Counted from the stretch's first letter, positions 1 to 6,852 are shown. The stretch: DNA of 13,691 nucleotides from an uncultured Clostridia bacterium (GCA_946409855.1 CAMJXZ010000048.1:1-13691), one strand, 5' to 3'. Numbers and translations: made by a program. The notes: generated by a model from the letters alone, not told the origin.

Positions 1-2
1 CT

Positions 3-119
3 CTTGAAGCCGTTTTTAGATCTATGATCGATCTCATCCGGGTTCTCCTCAAACAAGATAACCATAGCATCACAGCTTGCGATTGGAGCATATTTATGTT
101 TAGATGGAAAAAAGTATGA
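3..119 (+). CDS. possible 3' end of an upstream gene (partial, doubtful)
   Basis: A frame is open from the left edge of the window and ends in TGA at 117-119, giving about 38 residues that include MIDLIRVLLKQDNHS and end FRWKKV. It would end only about 20 bases before the next start, with an AGGAGG site in the gap, which fits an operon. No domain can be recognised in so short a piece. The opposite strand is also open across the same bases, so the reading direction is not certain. If the frame is not coding, this stretch is simply the 5' region of the next gene. Confidence 0.3.
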   Translation, partial: LEAVFRSMIDLIRVLLKQDNHSITACDWSIFMFRWKKV

Positions 120-125
120 GCATGC

Positions 126-131
126 AGGAGG
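126..131 (+). promoter_or_regulatory. ribosome binding site AGGAGG
   Basis: A perfect AGGAGG sits 9 bases before the ATG at 141. Another ATG at 137 is closer but runs into TAA after seven codons, so the site decides for the start at 141. Confidence 0.7.
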
Positions 132-140
132 ATAGGATGT

Positions 141-2312
141 ATGCTGCGTTTTGTGAATAAGCGTGTTAGCCGAGTATCCAGAGGAATACTGGCTGTTATG
201 ATCTCCATCCTGATTCTTGGTACTGTATTTCCAGCAAATGCGCTGTCGTACGACGAATTGCTGCGGAAAGCGGAGGAGTATATAAACAGCGGAGATAATA
301 AAAAAGCGTTTGCCTGCTATGATCTTGCGCAGCGAACCGATTCTTCCAACCCGACTGCTTTTGTCTTGGCCGGGCTCCTGTATCTTGATATGGGAAACAG
401 CCGGGAGGCCAATGAATATGCTGTAAAGGCACTCGCTGTCGACGCCACGTCAGCGGAAGCCTGGAGACTCAAATGCCTCATTGATTTGATGAATGAAGAT
501 GCTGCCGCTTTTGAAACCGACGCGCTGTACGCGGAAATATGCGGGGCAGATCTCTCCGAACATGCGGCAGAAATTGGGGAACTGTATGCAAAGAGCTGCT
601 ATTGGGAAAAGGCAGCCGCAGTCTTTTTGACGGTTCCTGTCGCTTCGCTGAATGAAGTTCAGAGAGAGTATTTCCGCCGGTCATTGATCAACACCGGAAA
701 AAAAGAAATGGCGGCAGATCTCGGACTGGAGGCGGGACACAGGCATGTCGAGAAATTGGACGCAGCTTTTGCTTCCGGCTATCCCAAGCTGACTGAAACG
801 GATTCATCATGCTTGAAGCTTTCGGCATCGGATTTCGTGATCTCTGATGAAGCGATAGACATGCTTCGGAATGCAGGCGTAACAGAGGATGTGGAAGCTG
901 CCCTGAATATCGCGCTGAAAGAAACAATATTTCACCCGATATCCAGGTCTCCCGCAGGAAACTCAGGAATCATTGAAGGCGGCGGAACCGCGATTGCGGA
1001 ATTCAATGGGAAGTACCGGCTGTTTTATCCCTCTGCAGAAAGAAGCGCAGCTGACGCGTATTCAGTGCTGCAGGAATACTATATGGACTTTTTCTATAAC
1101 CGGAATAATATACTGAATCTGATCGGTGATCAGGGAATTGCATATTCCGCGGACGGAAGATATGCAGCTGTCAATAATATCACAGGAGTATTTCAGAGAA
1201 GCAGTTTCCCGGGAAATCCAATTCTGCTTGATCTTTCGACAGGGGAACTCATCATAACAGCTGCTTATGACCGCCAGACAGAGGCAGTGACCACCGCTGC
1301 GTTTTCATCAGACAGCCGATTTTTTTATTACGTTACATGCTGCAGCGGGAACACCCGTACGCGTCTGTACCGGTACAATCTAAAAACCGGAAGTACGGAT
1401 TTGTGTCTGGAAACCGAGAAAAACCTGTATTATCCGCAGCTTTCGGAATTGACAGACGGAAGTTTGCTGATGCTGAATGATGCGGTTGGTTCCGGAGAGA
1501 TTTCAGGCTTTTTTGTCGCCTCCTGCCATGAAGGCCGCTGGTCGCTGAAAGAATACAATCTGAGCCTGAATCGTTCATATTGTTACGGAAAAAGATACTT
1601 CTATTCACCGGATTCCGGTTATCTGTGCCTGTTGGAAACAACTGGACAGAATATGTCCGTCGCTTTCCAGATCATCAGGCCGGAAAACAATTTCGATGGA
1701 TTAGACAGAATTGTCTGCGTCTCTCCCGATCAGGATGAGCTGTTGTGCTTTTCAGCGGATGAATTCAGAACCCTCATTGACAACTCCGCGAAGGAGAAAG
1801 ATGTTTCATATGCACAGTCCTGCCAAGCAATACTGAACGCCCTCTTTTCGCCTGACGGCAGCTACCTGCTGCTGAGAACAAACAACAGTAAATTGCCGGA
1901 TAGGAGCATCAACTACTATCTTATTCATCTGGAAGATATGTCGCTCAGGAAAGTGCAGGGAATAGCAGAAACCATTTCCGCGAATATGCATATGGAATGG
2001 AACACGGATGAAGTGATAATCCGGAAAAACAGTGAAGTCCATACGTATTCGTTTGCCGAAGGAAGCCCGGAGGACAGCATGCTGCCGCAGCTGACAGAAG
2101 AACAAAGACAGATCAATCAACTGAAAGAAGAAATCGAGCGGCAGAAAGTAAAAGTAGAATCCGCAGAAACACAGCTGCAGCGGTGGATTGCCGGAGGAAA
2201 GAAAAGCGAAACGGATATCGCAAAGCTGAAAGATAAAGTTCAAAGAGAAAAGGAAAAACTGCAGGAGCTGGAAGAAGAGCTTCGGAAGCTGGAAGAAGCA
2301 TCAGGCATCTGA
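141..2312 (+). CDS. exported TPR-like / beta-propeller-like protein with C-terminal coiled coil
   Basis: This 723-residue protein has no function I can name. Residues 1-35 form a signal peptide or membrane anchor: a basic start, a hydrophobic run (GILAVMISILILGTVF) and a possible cut after ANA. Residues about 36-200 are helical with TPR-like pairs, such as YDELLRKAEEYINSGDNKKA and the AFVLAGLLYLDMGNSREA stretch. Residues about 330-640 carry repeated strand-rich units with motifs such as YSADGRYAAV, FSSDSRFFYYV, YSPDSGYLCLL and FSPDGSYLLLR, typical of WD40/TolB-like propeller blades. Residues about 652-720 are a charged coiled coil rich in K, E and Q. The whole suggests a surface scaffold or partner-binding protein rather than an enzyme. 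The gene is much richer in A/T than recG or the VanW genes and is followed by its own terminator. The domain calls are by pattern only. The start is supported by AGGAGG. Confidence 0.85.
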   Translation: MLRFVNKRVSRVSRGILAVMISILILGTVFPANALSYDELLRKAEEYINSGDNKKAFACYDLAQRTDSSNPTAFVLAGLLYLDMGNSREANEYAVKALAVDATSAEAWRLKCLIDLMNEDAAAFETDALYAEICGADLSEHAAEIGELYAKSCYWEKAAAVFLTVPVASLNEVQREYFRRSLINTGKKEMAADLGLEAGHRHVEKLDAAFASGYPKLTETDSSCLKLSASDFVISDEAIDMLRNAGVTEDVEAALNIALKETIFHPISRSPAGNSGIIEGGGTAIAEFNGKYRLFYPSAERSAADAYSVLQEYYMDFFYNRNNILNLIGDQGIAYSADGRYAAVNNITGVFQRSSFPGNPILLDLSTGELIITAAYDRQTEAVTTAAFSSDSRFFYYVTCCSGNTRTRLYRYNLKTGSTDLCLETEKNLYYPQLSELTDGSLLMLNDAVGSGEISGFFVASCHEGRWSLKEYNLSLNRSYCYGKRYFYSPDSGYLCLLETTGQNMSVAFQIIRPENNFDGLDRIVCVSPDQDELLCFSADEFRTLIDNSAKEKDVSYAQSCQAILNALFSPDGSYLLLRTNNSKLPDRSINYYLIHLEDMSLRKVQGIAETISANMHMEWNTDEVIIRKNSEVHTYSFAEGSPEDSMLPQLTEEQRQINQLKEEIERQKVKVESAETQLQRWIAGGKKSETDIAKLKDKVQREKEKLQELEEELRKLEEASGI

Positions 2313-2372
2313 TAAAGATCAGTGACATTCACTTTGGCCGTTTATGGTACGATGATAGGATCGTCCCAAAGG

Positions 2373-2408
2373 AAGGACGTCAGGCAATCAAAGCCTGACG
2401 TCCTTTTT
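2373..2408 (+). terminator. Rho-independent terminator after the first gene
   Basis: A perfect 13-bp stem (2373-2385 with 2393-2405) with a 7-base loop ends in a run of five T on the + strand. It lies 60 bases after the stop at 2312. On the minus strand the stem is followed by CCTTTGGG, so it is a poorer terminator for the convergent VanW operon. Confidence 0.85.
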
Positions 2409-2430
2409 GACGGGCATCCTATTCGCACAG

Positions 2431-2451
2431 GCCGCGGACCCGGCCCGCGGC
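2431..2451 (-). terminator. GC-rich hairpin after the VanW operon (possible terminator)
   Basis: GCCGCGG (2431-2437) pairs perfectly with CCGCGGC (2445-2451) around a 7-base loop, starting 6 bases past the minus-strand stop codon at 2458-2460. There is no T-run after it on the minus strand. It may be a weak terminator, or a 3'-end stabilising hairpin that works together with the stem at 2373-2405. Confidence 0.45.
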
Positions 2452-2457
2452 AGGCGT

Positions 2458-3486
2458 TTACTGTCCTGCCTCCTGTTCCGCCTTCCAGATGTTGATGGTC
2501 AGCGCGCCGTCCTGGGCGCTGGCGTCAAAGCGGATGGGGAAATCGTAATCGTTCCGGAAGATGAGGTTGATGTTGCCGCTGCCCACGGCGGCGTCCACCC
2601 CGTGGGGGATGTAGGACGCGCCGGACGGGCCGTGCGCCCGGCGGCGGGTCACCGTAAGCCCGGGCAGCTGCAGCACCGCGTTGTACAGGGTGGAGGCCAC
2701 CTGGCAGGTGCCCCCGCCGTAGTTCAGCGTGGTGGTGCCCCCGGCCAGCACCGGGGCGGACATGTAGCCGACGGACGCCTTGTAGGGCCCGACCTGCTTG
2801 TTGAAATCCAGCCGCTCCCCCGGGGCCAGGACGATGGCGTTCAGCCTCCTGCAGGCCACCTGGAGGTTGACGATGCGGTTCCGGTTGGCCGGCGTTTCCG
2901 CCAGGCTGTAGTAGGAGGTATACACGGACAGCGGCGCGTCCAGCACGTCCTCCTCCGGGCCGCCCCGGACCTGGATCAGATTGTCCAGCAGGCCGCCCTG
3001 CACATAGCCGTACTGCCGCCGGTAGATCACCCTGGCCCAGCCGTTTTCAAACCCGATGATGCCGAACCATGCCCCGTCGTGCAGCGTCACCAGCGCCTCC
3101 TGATCCGTGTCCGGCGCGGGCAGCACGGGAATGTCCCGAGCGGCCCTGGTCAGGTACCCGAAGACTTCCACCCCGTAGGGCGGGACCGAGGCCCTGTCCG
3201 TCTGATAGACGTTTTCGATCTTGTCCCGGAGCAGATATCCGTACTGGTTATAGCAGCGGACGTACACATACCCCGGGTCCACGGCCAGGATATCCACCAG
3301 ATACCCTTTCCGGACGTACTGCACGATCTTCCCGCCCGGCCGGTCCACGATGCTGCCGGCGCCCGAAACGGTCGCCCGGTACAGCACGGGCATGGCCGCT
3401 TCCGTATCCTTCATATCCTCCGCGCAGGCGGTCACGCTCAAAAGCAGGCAGACGATCAGAAGAAGCGCGGCCGGTTTTCTGATCAT
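2458..3486 (-). CDS. SH3-SH3-VanW family lipoprotein
   Basis: This 342-residue protein is probably a lipoprotein. Residues 1-21 form a signal sequence ending in a lipobox-like VTAC, so Cys21 is the likely lipid site. Two SH3-like beta modules follow at about 34-93 and 103-170, with the recurring pattern of a YGY or YGYV turn near their ends. The VanW domain (PF04294) covers about 186-336. Its hallmark is YGGGTCQVASTLYN at 256-269, followed by RRRAH and YIPHGVDA (292-299). VanW is named from vancomycin-resistance clusters but its biochemical role is not settled; SH3-like modules often bind cell wall. The ATG at 3486 overlaps the TGA of the upstream paralogue (ATGA), which implies coupled translation. 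A longer frame runs up to 3522, but it lies inside the upstream gene and puts 12 residues before the signal peptide, so it was not chosen. Confidence 0.9.
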   Translation of the reverse strand: MIRKPAALLLIVCLLLSVTACAEDMKDTEAAMPVLYRATVSGAGSIVDRPGGKIVQYVRKGYLVDILAVDPGYVYVRCYNQYGYLLRDKIENVYQTDRASVPPYGVEVFGYLTRAARDIPVLPAPDTDQEALVTLHDGAWFGIIGFENGWARVIYRRQYGYVQGGLLDNLIQVRGGPEEDVLDAPLSVYTSYYSLAETPANRNRIVNLQVACRRLNAIVLAPGERLDFNKQVGPYKASVGYMSAPVLAGGTTTLNYGGGTCQVASTLYNAVLQLPGLTVTRRRAHGPSGASYIPHGVDAAVGSGNINLIFRNDYDFPIRFDASAQDGALTINIWKAEQEAGQ

Positions 3487-4487
3487 TTGTCCCCCTCCCG
3501 GTAAATGGCGATGAACAGGCACAGGTCATGGCAGCTGGCCTCGATGCGGATAGGAAACCCATAGCCGTTGGAGAAGCGGAAGTTCAGGTCCCCGCTGGAC
3601 GCATCAACCCCGTGCGGCAGATAGGCGGCGCCGCTGGCCCCGTGGGGATGCCGTTCCAGGACGTTCAGCCCGGGCAGCTGCAGCACGACGTTGTACAGCG
3701 TCGAGGAAATCTGGCAGGAGCCGCCGCCGTAGCCCATCTTCGTCACCCCGTCGATCAGCACCGGCGCGGGCTTGTAGCCGTTGGCCTTCGAAAAGGGGCC
3801 GACGCTGGTGTTGAAGTTCAGCGATTCCCCGGGCTGCATCACCCGTTCCAGCCGCCTGCAGGCGATTTCCAGGTTGTTGATGCGATCGGGATTGTTGTTG
3901 TAGAAGGTGCAGTAGGCGGCGATCGGCGTATCCGGGGTGCCCATCGACACGTCCCCCGCCACCGGCAGGATCTCGTCCAGGAGACGGGTATCGATGTACC
4001 CGTAAAACCGCTTGTGGATGAGCTTTGCGTACCCGTTCTCCATGCCCAGCAGGGCGACCTTGGCCCCTTCGGTCAGGACGTCCAGCACCTCGGCGCCCTC
4101 TTCCGGCTCAAACAGCACCGGCGTTTCCCGGGCGATGACGGTCACGTAGGTAAATACCTCCACCCCGTAGGGCGGCGTGTGGACGGGGTCCAGCGGCGTC
4201 ACCTGATCCACCCGGTGGCGCAGGATGTAGCCGTACCCGTTCCCGTAGCAGATCTCCACCCAGCCTGGGTAAACGGCGGTGATCTGCAGCTTGTCCCCCG
4301 CCCGGTAATAGGTCAGGCGTTTGGAGAGAATGTCCATCTCCGCGTACACGGATGTGGTGGATGTCGGATAATTGCGCGTGATGATGGCGCTGTACAGCAC
4401 CGGGCGCAGGCTCTCTTCGCCCAGCGCCGCCCGCACGGGGCACAAAAGCGCCAGGATCAGCAGCAGGGAAATGTATCTTTTCAGCAT
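3483..4487 (-). CDS. SH3-SH3-VanW family secreted protein
   Basis: This 334-residue protein is the paralogue of the downstream gene and the first gene of the pair. Residues 1-23 form a signal peptide (MLKRYISLLLILALLCPVRA, then ALG) with no clear lipobox, so it is probably released or wall-held rather than lipidated. SH3-like modules lie at about 27-97 and 108-172. The VanW domain spans about 188-332 with GGGSCQISSTLYN at 254-266, an ERHPHG motif and YLPHGVDA. The linker PPYGVEVF (105-112) is identical in the paralogue, which points to gene duplication. The ATG at 4487 is preceded by GGAG with 6 bases between them. A GTG at 4517 and an ATG at 4508 would add residues ahead of the signal peptide and were rejected. 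The function is presumed to concern peptidoglycan or the envelope. Confidence 0.9.
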   Translation of the reverse strand: MLKRYISLLLILALLCPVRAALGEESLRPVLYSAIITRNYPTSTTSVYAEMDILSKRLTYYRAGDKLQITAVYPGWVEICYGNGYGYILRHRVDQVTPLDPVHTPPYGVEVFTYVTVIARETPVLFEPEEGAEVLDVLTEGAKVALLGMENGYAKLIHKRFYGYIDTRLLDEILPVAGDVSMGTPDTPIAAYCTFYNNNPDRINNLEIACRRLERVMQPGESLNFNTSVGPFSKANGYKPAPVLIDGVTKMGYGGGSCQISSTLYNVVLQLPGLNVLERHPHGASGAAYLPHGVDASSGDLNFRFSNGYGFPIRIEASCHDLCLFIAIYREGDK

Positions 4488-4515
4488 AATGAACTCCAGG
4501 CAAGTCATTTTCAGC

Positions 4516-4533
4516 ACGGCAGAAACCTGCCGT
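4516..4533 (-). promoter_or_regulatory. leader hairpin of the VanW operon
   Basis: ACGGCAG (4516-4522) pairs perfectly with CTGCCGT (4527-4533) around a 4-base loop. It lies just after the expected transcription start and about 20 bases before the ribosome site of the first VanW gene. It could stabilise the mRNA 5' end or be an operator. It is not followed by a T-run, so it is not a terminator. Confidence 0.5.
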
Positions 4534-4543
4534 CTGATAGATG

Positions 4544-4549
4544 ATTATA
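4544..4549 (-). promoter_or_regulatory. extended -10 promoter of the VanW operon
   Basis: The minus strand reads TGGTATAAT, a perfect TATAAT with the TG of an extended -10, 56 bases before the ATG at 4487. No good -35 box was found at the usual distance, which is normal for extended -10 promoters. Confidence 0.7.
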
Positions 4550-4596
4550 CCACACGCGGCGGTTTTTGGGGCCGGTTCAGGGAAATTTTACAGATA

Positions 4597-4618
4597 GGCC
4601 GCTTCTGCTTTTCCGGCC
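4597..4618 (-). terminator. weak hairpin after the C39-like gene
   Basis: GGCCG (4597-4601) and CGGCC (4614-4618) can pair around a 12-base loop just after the stop at 4624. The stem is short and the T-run after it is poor, so transcription from the EEP/C39 operon may run on into the VanW operon. Confidence 0.25.
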
Positions 4619-4623
4619 AGTCC

Positions 4624-5604
4624 TTATTTCTTTTTCCCCGGCTCGATCAGCCGCAGGCCCCGTCCGGCCAGGTAGGTGATCGGCAGCCAGTACTCCGCTC
4701 CGTCGTAGTCGTTCGAGAGCAGGCAGTAGCACACCCCCGGGATGTCCGTGGGCTTTCCGGCCGGGATGTATTCCCCCGTCTTTTCGTCCAGGACGCTGGG
4801 GCTGACGCCGGTAATGTAGCGGAAGGTGGAGGAGGGCGACGAATCGACGATGTGGCACATGGTGCCGTCTTCGCTCAGCCCGTCCGCCAGCGCGATATGC
4901 TGGTCCACGATGCCGAAGGAAAACACGCACCCTTCCGTCAGCTTTTTGCGGATCCCGCCGGGGGTCGTGTACAGGGTGCTCTTGGTCCTGAACCCAAAGT
5001 CCTTCGCAGCCCGGGCGATCATCGCACCGTTGCGCGTCCCGTTGATGCCCAGATAGCTGCGGTACCGTTCCGCCAGCGCCGCCGGGGCAATGTCCTCCCC
5101 CGTATAGCCCAGGCGCTGCAGGGCGTGGCTCAGGGCGAAAATGGCGCAGCCGGAGTAAGCCAGCGTGCTGCTCCCGTAGGGGACGTGCGCCCAGGTGCCG
5201 TCCTTCTGCCCGTACAGGACAAAGCCCGGTTCCTCATCATCCGCCGCCCGCACGGTAAAGACGAAATGCACCGTCTCTTCTTCATGCCCCTGCGGGATGA
5301 CCCGGAGCAGGTATTCCCCTTCCTCCTGCGGCACAAAGCCCAGCCGGCTTTCCTTTACCTCGTCGGCGGAGCCCAGCGTCTTCGCGCCGTGCATCAGCAC
5401 GTAGGAAAAGCAGTCCGTCCGGTCGCTCGCGACCGTCAGGACGGTTTTCCGGCCCACACAGGGGTCCTGCGTCTCCAGGGTGACCGCCGTCTCCGCCCGC
5501 GCCGGCAGCGCCGGAAGCACCGGAAGCACCGACAGCGTCGGAAGCATGAACAGCGCCAGCAGCGCCGACAGGAGCCGCCGAACCCATTTTCTGTATCCGC
5601 TCAT
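4624..5604 (-). CDS. secreted C39-like cysteine peptidase-fold protein
   Basis: This 326-residue protein has a signal peptide at residues 1-37, ending LPARA-ET. A beta-rich segment follows at about 40-120 and may be an Ig-like or bacterial surface domain. A Peptidase_C39_2-like domain fills about 128-300. The expected catalytic set is present: Gln133 in YGQKDGTWAHVPYGSS, Cys153 in YSGCAIFALSHAL, His236 in DQHIALADG and Asp254 in HIVDSSPSS. This family shares the papain-like fold of bacteriocin leader peptidases but is mostly free-standing and secreted, and its substrates are largely unknown. The gene starts 13 bases after the stop of the EEP gene. A GAGGGA site lies directly before the ATG, a close spacing that suggests coupled translation. 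An active peptidase is likely from the residues, but the target cannot be read from sequence. Confidence 0.82.
   Translation of the reverse strand: MSGYRKWVRRLLSALLALFMLPTLSVLPVLPALPARAETAVTLETQDPCVGRKTVLTVASDRTDCFSYVLMHGAKTLGSADEVKESRLGFVPQEEGEYLLRVIPQGHEEETVHFVFTVRAADDEEPGFVLYGQKDGTWAHVPYGSSTLAYSGCAIFALSHALQRLGYTGEDIAPAALAERYRSYLGINGTRNGAMIARAAKDFGFRTKSTLYTTPGGIRKKLTEGCVFSFGIVDQHIALADGLSEDGTMCHIVDSSPSSTFRYITGVSPSVLDEKTGEYIPAGKPTDIPGVCYCLLSNDYDGAEYWLPITYLAGRGLRLIEPGKKK
5501..5563 (-). repeat. imperfect 9-bp tandem repeat in the signal peptide of the C39-like gene
   Basis: Seven adjoining 9-base units, roughly nCCGGnAGC on the + strand, run from 5501 to 5563; the first five are closest to each other. 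On the minus strand they encode the LP-V/A/T-type repeats that build the hydrophobic core of the signal peptide (LPTLSVLPVLPALPARA). Confidence 0.65.
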
Positions 5605-5617
5605 TCCCTCATTCCCG

Positions 5618-6685
5618 TTACGGTCTCAATGTAAACGTCATCCGGACCGGGTTATGGTCCGAACAGACAAAGCCCTTGTCCAGCCTCTCCAGCGACTCCA
5701 CCCGTACGTTGGCGGACACGATGAAACCGTCGATCAGGTAGAACTGGAAGCTGCTCTGATCCGCGCCGGCCAGCGGCTTGTCCAGCGACCGGCAGGTGGG
5801 GCCGTTTTCCGGCATCAGGGGCGTCAGCCCTTCCCCGAAGGCGTCCTCCTCCAGCACGCCCGGCACCCAGAGGCCCGGCTTCGCGGTCAAATAGGCAGGA
5901 TCCGCGCCGGCGATCACCTGGTTAAAATCCCCGCCGGCGATGACGTAATTGCCCTTGTCCGCCTCCGCCCTGAGGAAATCCGCCAGCGCTTTGGTCTGGG
6001 CGGCCTTCCCGCTGCCGTCGTCGTAGGCTTCCAGATGGAAGTTGACGGCCACCAGCTCCCGGTCTGTTCCCTCCAGGGGGATCCGGGAAACCAGCAGGCA
6101 GCGCTTGAGCTGCCCCAGCCGCACCGGCCAGGAGAAAGGGCAGGGCAGCTGGAACCGTTCCGCGCTTTCCACCGTCAGCCCGCTCAGCGTCAGCAGACCC
6201 GAATCCACATGCCCGATGGGCGGCAGCGGGTAAGGGACGTACAGCACCTTGTAATTGGACGCGAAGACCGACGCCGCTCCGGGCATGGCCTGGCGCAGCT
6301 CCCCGGTTTCGTCGATATGCCAGGACCGGTCCGAATCCAGGTCGACCTCCTGCAGGAAGCACAGGTCCGGCTGCTCCTCGGCGATCACCTGCCGGATGCC
6401 CGAAAGGTTGGCCGCGACCCGTTCCCGGTCGGCGGTCTGCACCATGGAGCCGCCGTCCATGAAGAAGTCCGCGTTATCGCCCAGCGCGCCGTATCCGACG
6501 TTCCAGCCCAGCACCGTCAGCTCCGCCCCGGGGGCTACCGTCCGGGTATCCGAACCGGCCTGCACCGCGGCTTTTTCCCGCTCGGCGGGCTTATATTCCG
6601 TCAGCGTCAGCGTAAGGATCAGCAGGGCCGCCAGCACAATGATCAGGCCCAGCACGATGCCGATGATTTTCAGTACCTTTTTCAT
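5618..6685 (-). CDS. membrane-anchored endonuclease/exonuclease/phosphatase family protein
   Basis: This 355-residue protein has one N-terminal membrane segment (residues about 5-28, after MKKVLKI) and then a catalytic EEP domain (PF03372) that would face outward. All the usual metal and catalytic positions are visible: Asn62 in LGWNVGYG, Glu113 in CFLQEVD, His217 in VNFHLEAYDDG, Asp253/Asn255 in GGDFNQ, Asp319 in YLIDGFIVS and Asp343/His344 in CSDHNPV. The superfamily includes DNase I-like nucleases, sphingomyelinases and inositol phosphatases; the substrate here cannot be told. The ATG at 6685 has GGGAGGA eight bases upstream. It is the first gene of an operon with the C39-like gene. The complete active site argues that it is a working enzyme. 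Confidence 0.88.
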   Translation of the reverse strand: MKKVLKIIGIVLGLIIVLAALLILTLTLTEYKPAEREKAAVQAGSDTRTVAPGAELTVLGWNVGYGALGDNADFFMDGGSMVQTADRERVAANLSGIRQVIAEEQPDLCFLQEVDLDSDRSWHIDETGELRQAMPGAASVFASNYKVLYVPYPLPPIGHVDSGLLTLSGLTVESAERFQLPCPFSWPVRLGQLKRCLLVSRIPLEGTDRELVAVNFHLEAYDDGSGKAAQTKALADFLRAEADKGNYVIAGGDFNQVIAGADPAYLTAKPGLWVPGVLEEDAFGEGLTPLMPENGPTCRSLDKPLAGADQSSFQFYLIDGFIVSANVRVESLERLDKGFVCSDHNPVRMTFTLRP

Positions 6686-6727
6686 GTCCGTCGTCCTCCC
6701 GGTCAGCAGTCTTCATTCCCATGGTTC

Positions 6728-6756
6728 ATTATATGAAATCCGCTCCCGGTTGTCAA
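6728..6756 (-). promoter_or_regulatory. consensus sigma-A promoter for the EEP/C39 operon
   Basis: The minus strand carries TTGACA (6751-6756) and TATAAT (6728-6733) separated by exactly 17 bases, a perfect match to the vegetative consensus. Transcription should start near 6721, leaving a leader of about 35 bases before the ATG at 6685. Confidence 0.9.
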
Positions 6757-6781
6757 TGAAGGCAGGGAAAAACAGCGCGGC

Positions 6782-6793
6782 CGCAAGCTTGCG
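6782..6793. promoter_or_regulatory. 12-bp palindrome over the recG -35 region
   Basis: CGCAAGCTTGCG is a perfect 12-base palindrome that overlaps the -35 box of the recG promoter and lies about 26 bases upstream of the divergent -35 box. This is a natural place for an operator, but no regulator gene is in view. An 8-base palindrome GCGGCCGC overlaps its left edge (6777-6784). Confidence 0.4.
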
Positions 6794-6817
6794 TTTTGCC
6801 GGGCGGAACGGTATAAT
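6789..6817 (+). promoter_or_regulatory. promoter of recG
   Basis: A perfect TATAAT (6812-6817) lies 17 bases after TTGCGT (6789-6794), a half-matching -35. The start of transcription should be near 6824, about 30 bases before the recG ATG. Confidence 0.7.
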
Positions 6818-6852
6818 GAACCGGATACGTTTTTTTGAAAGGAGGCCGGACG

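Noticed and set aside
2322..2372. Possible small RNA with a promoter between the first gene and the terminator
   Set aside because: GTGACA at 2322-2327 has no -10 at 16-18 bases. Candidate boxes TATGGT and TACGAT give 15- and 20-base spacers, so the case is too weak.
2407..3504. Long open frame on the + strand opposite the second VanW gene (about 365 codons)
   Set aside because: Its product is rich in R, G, P, H and V with no domain, signal or ribosome site. It is explained by high GC at third positions of the true minus-strand gene.
3528..4544. Long open frame on the + strand opposite the first VanW gene
   Set aside because: Same reasons as above. The minus strand carries a clear VanW domain, signal peptide and GGAG site.
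4372..6736. Overlapping long + strand frames across the C39-like and EEP genes
   Set aside because: Arg/Gln/His-rich products without recognisable motifs, and the opposite strand has complete active sites. One of them also reads the 9-bp repeat as Ser/Gly runs.
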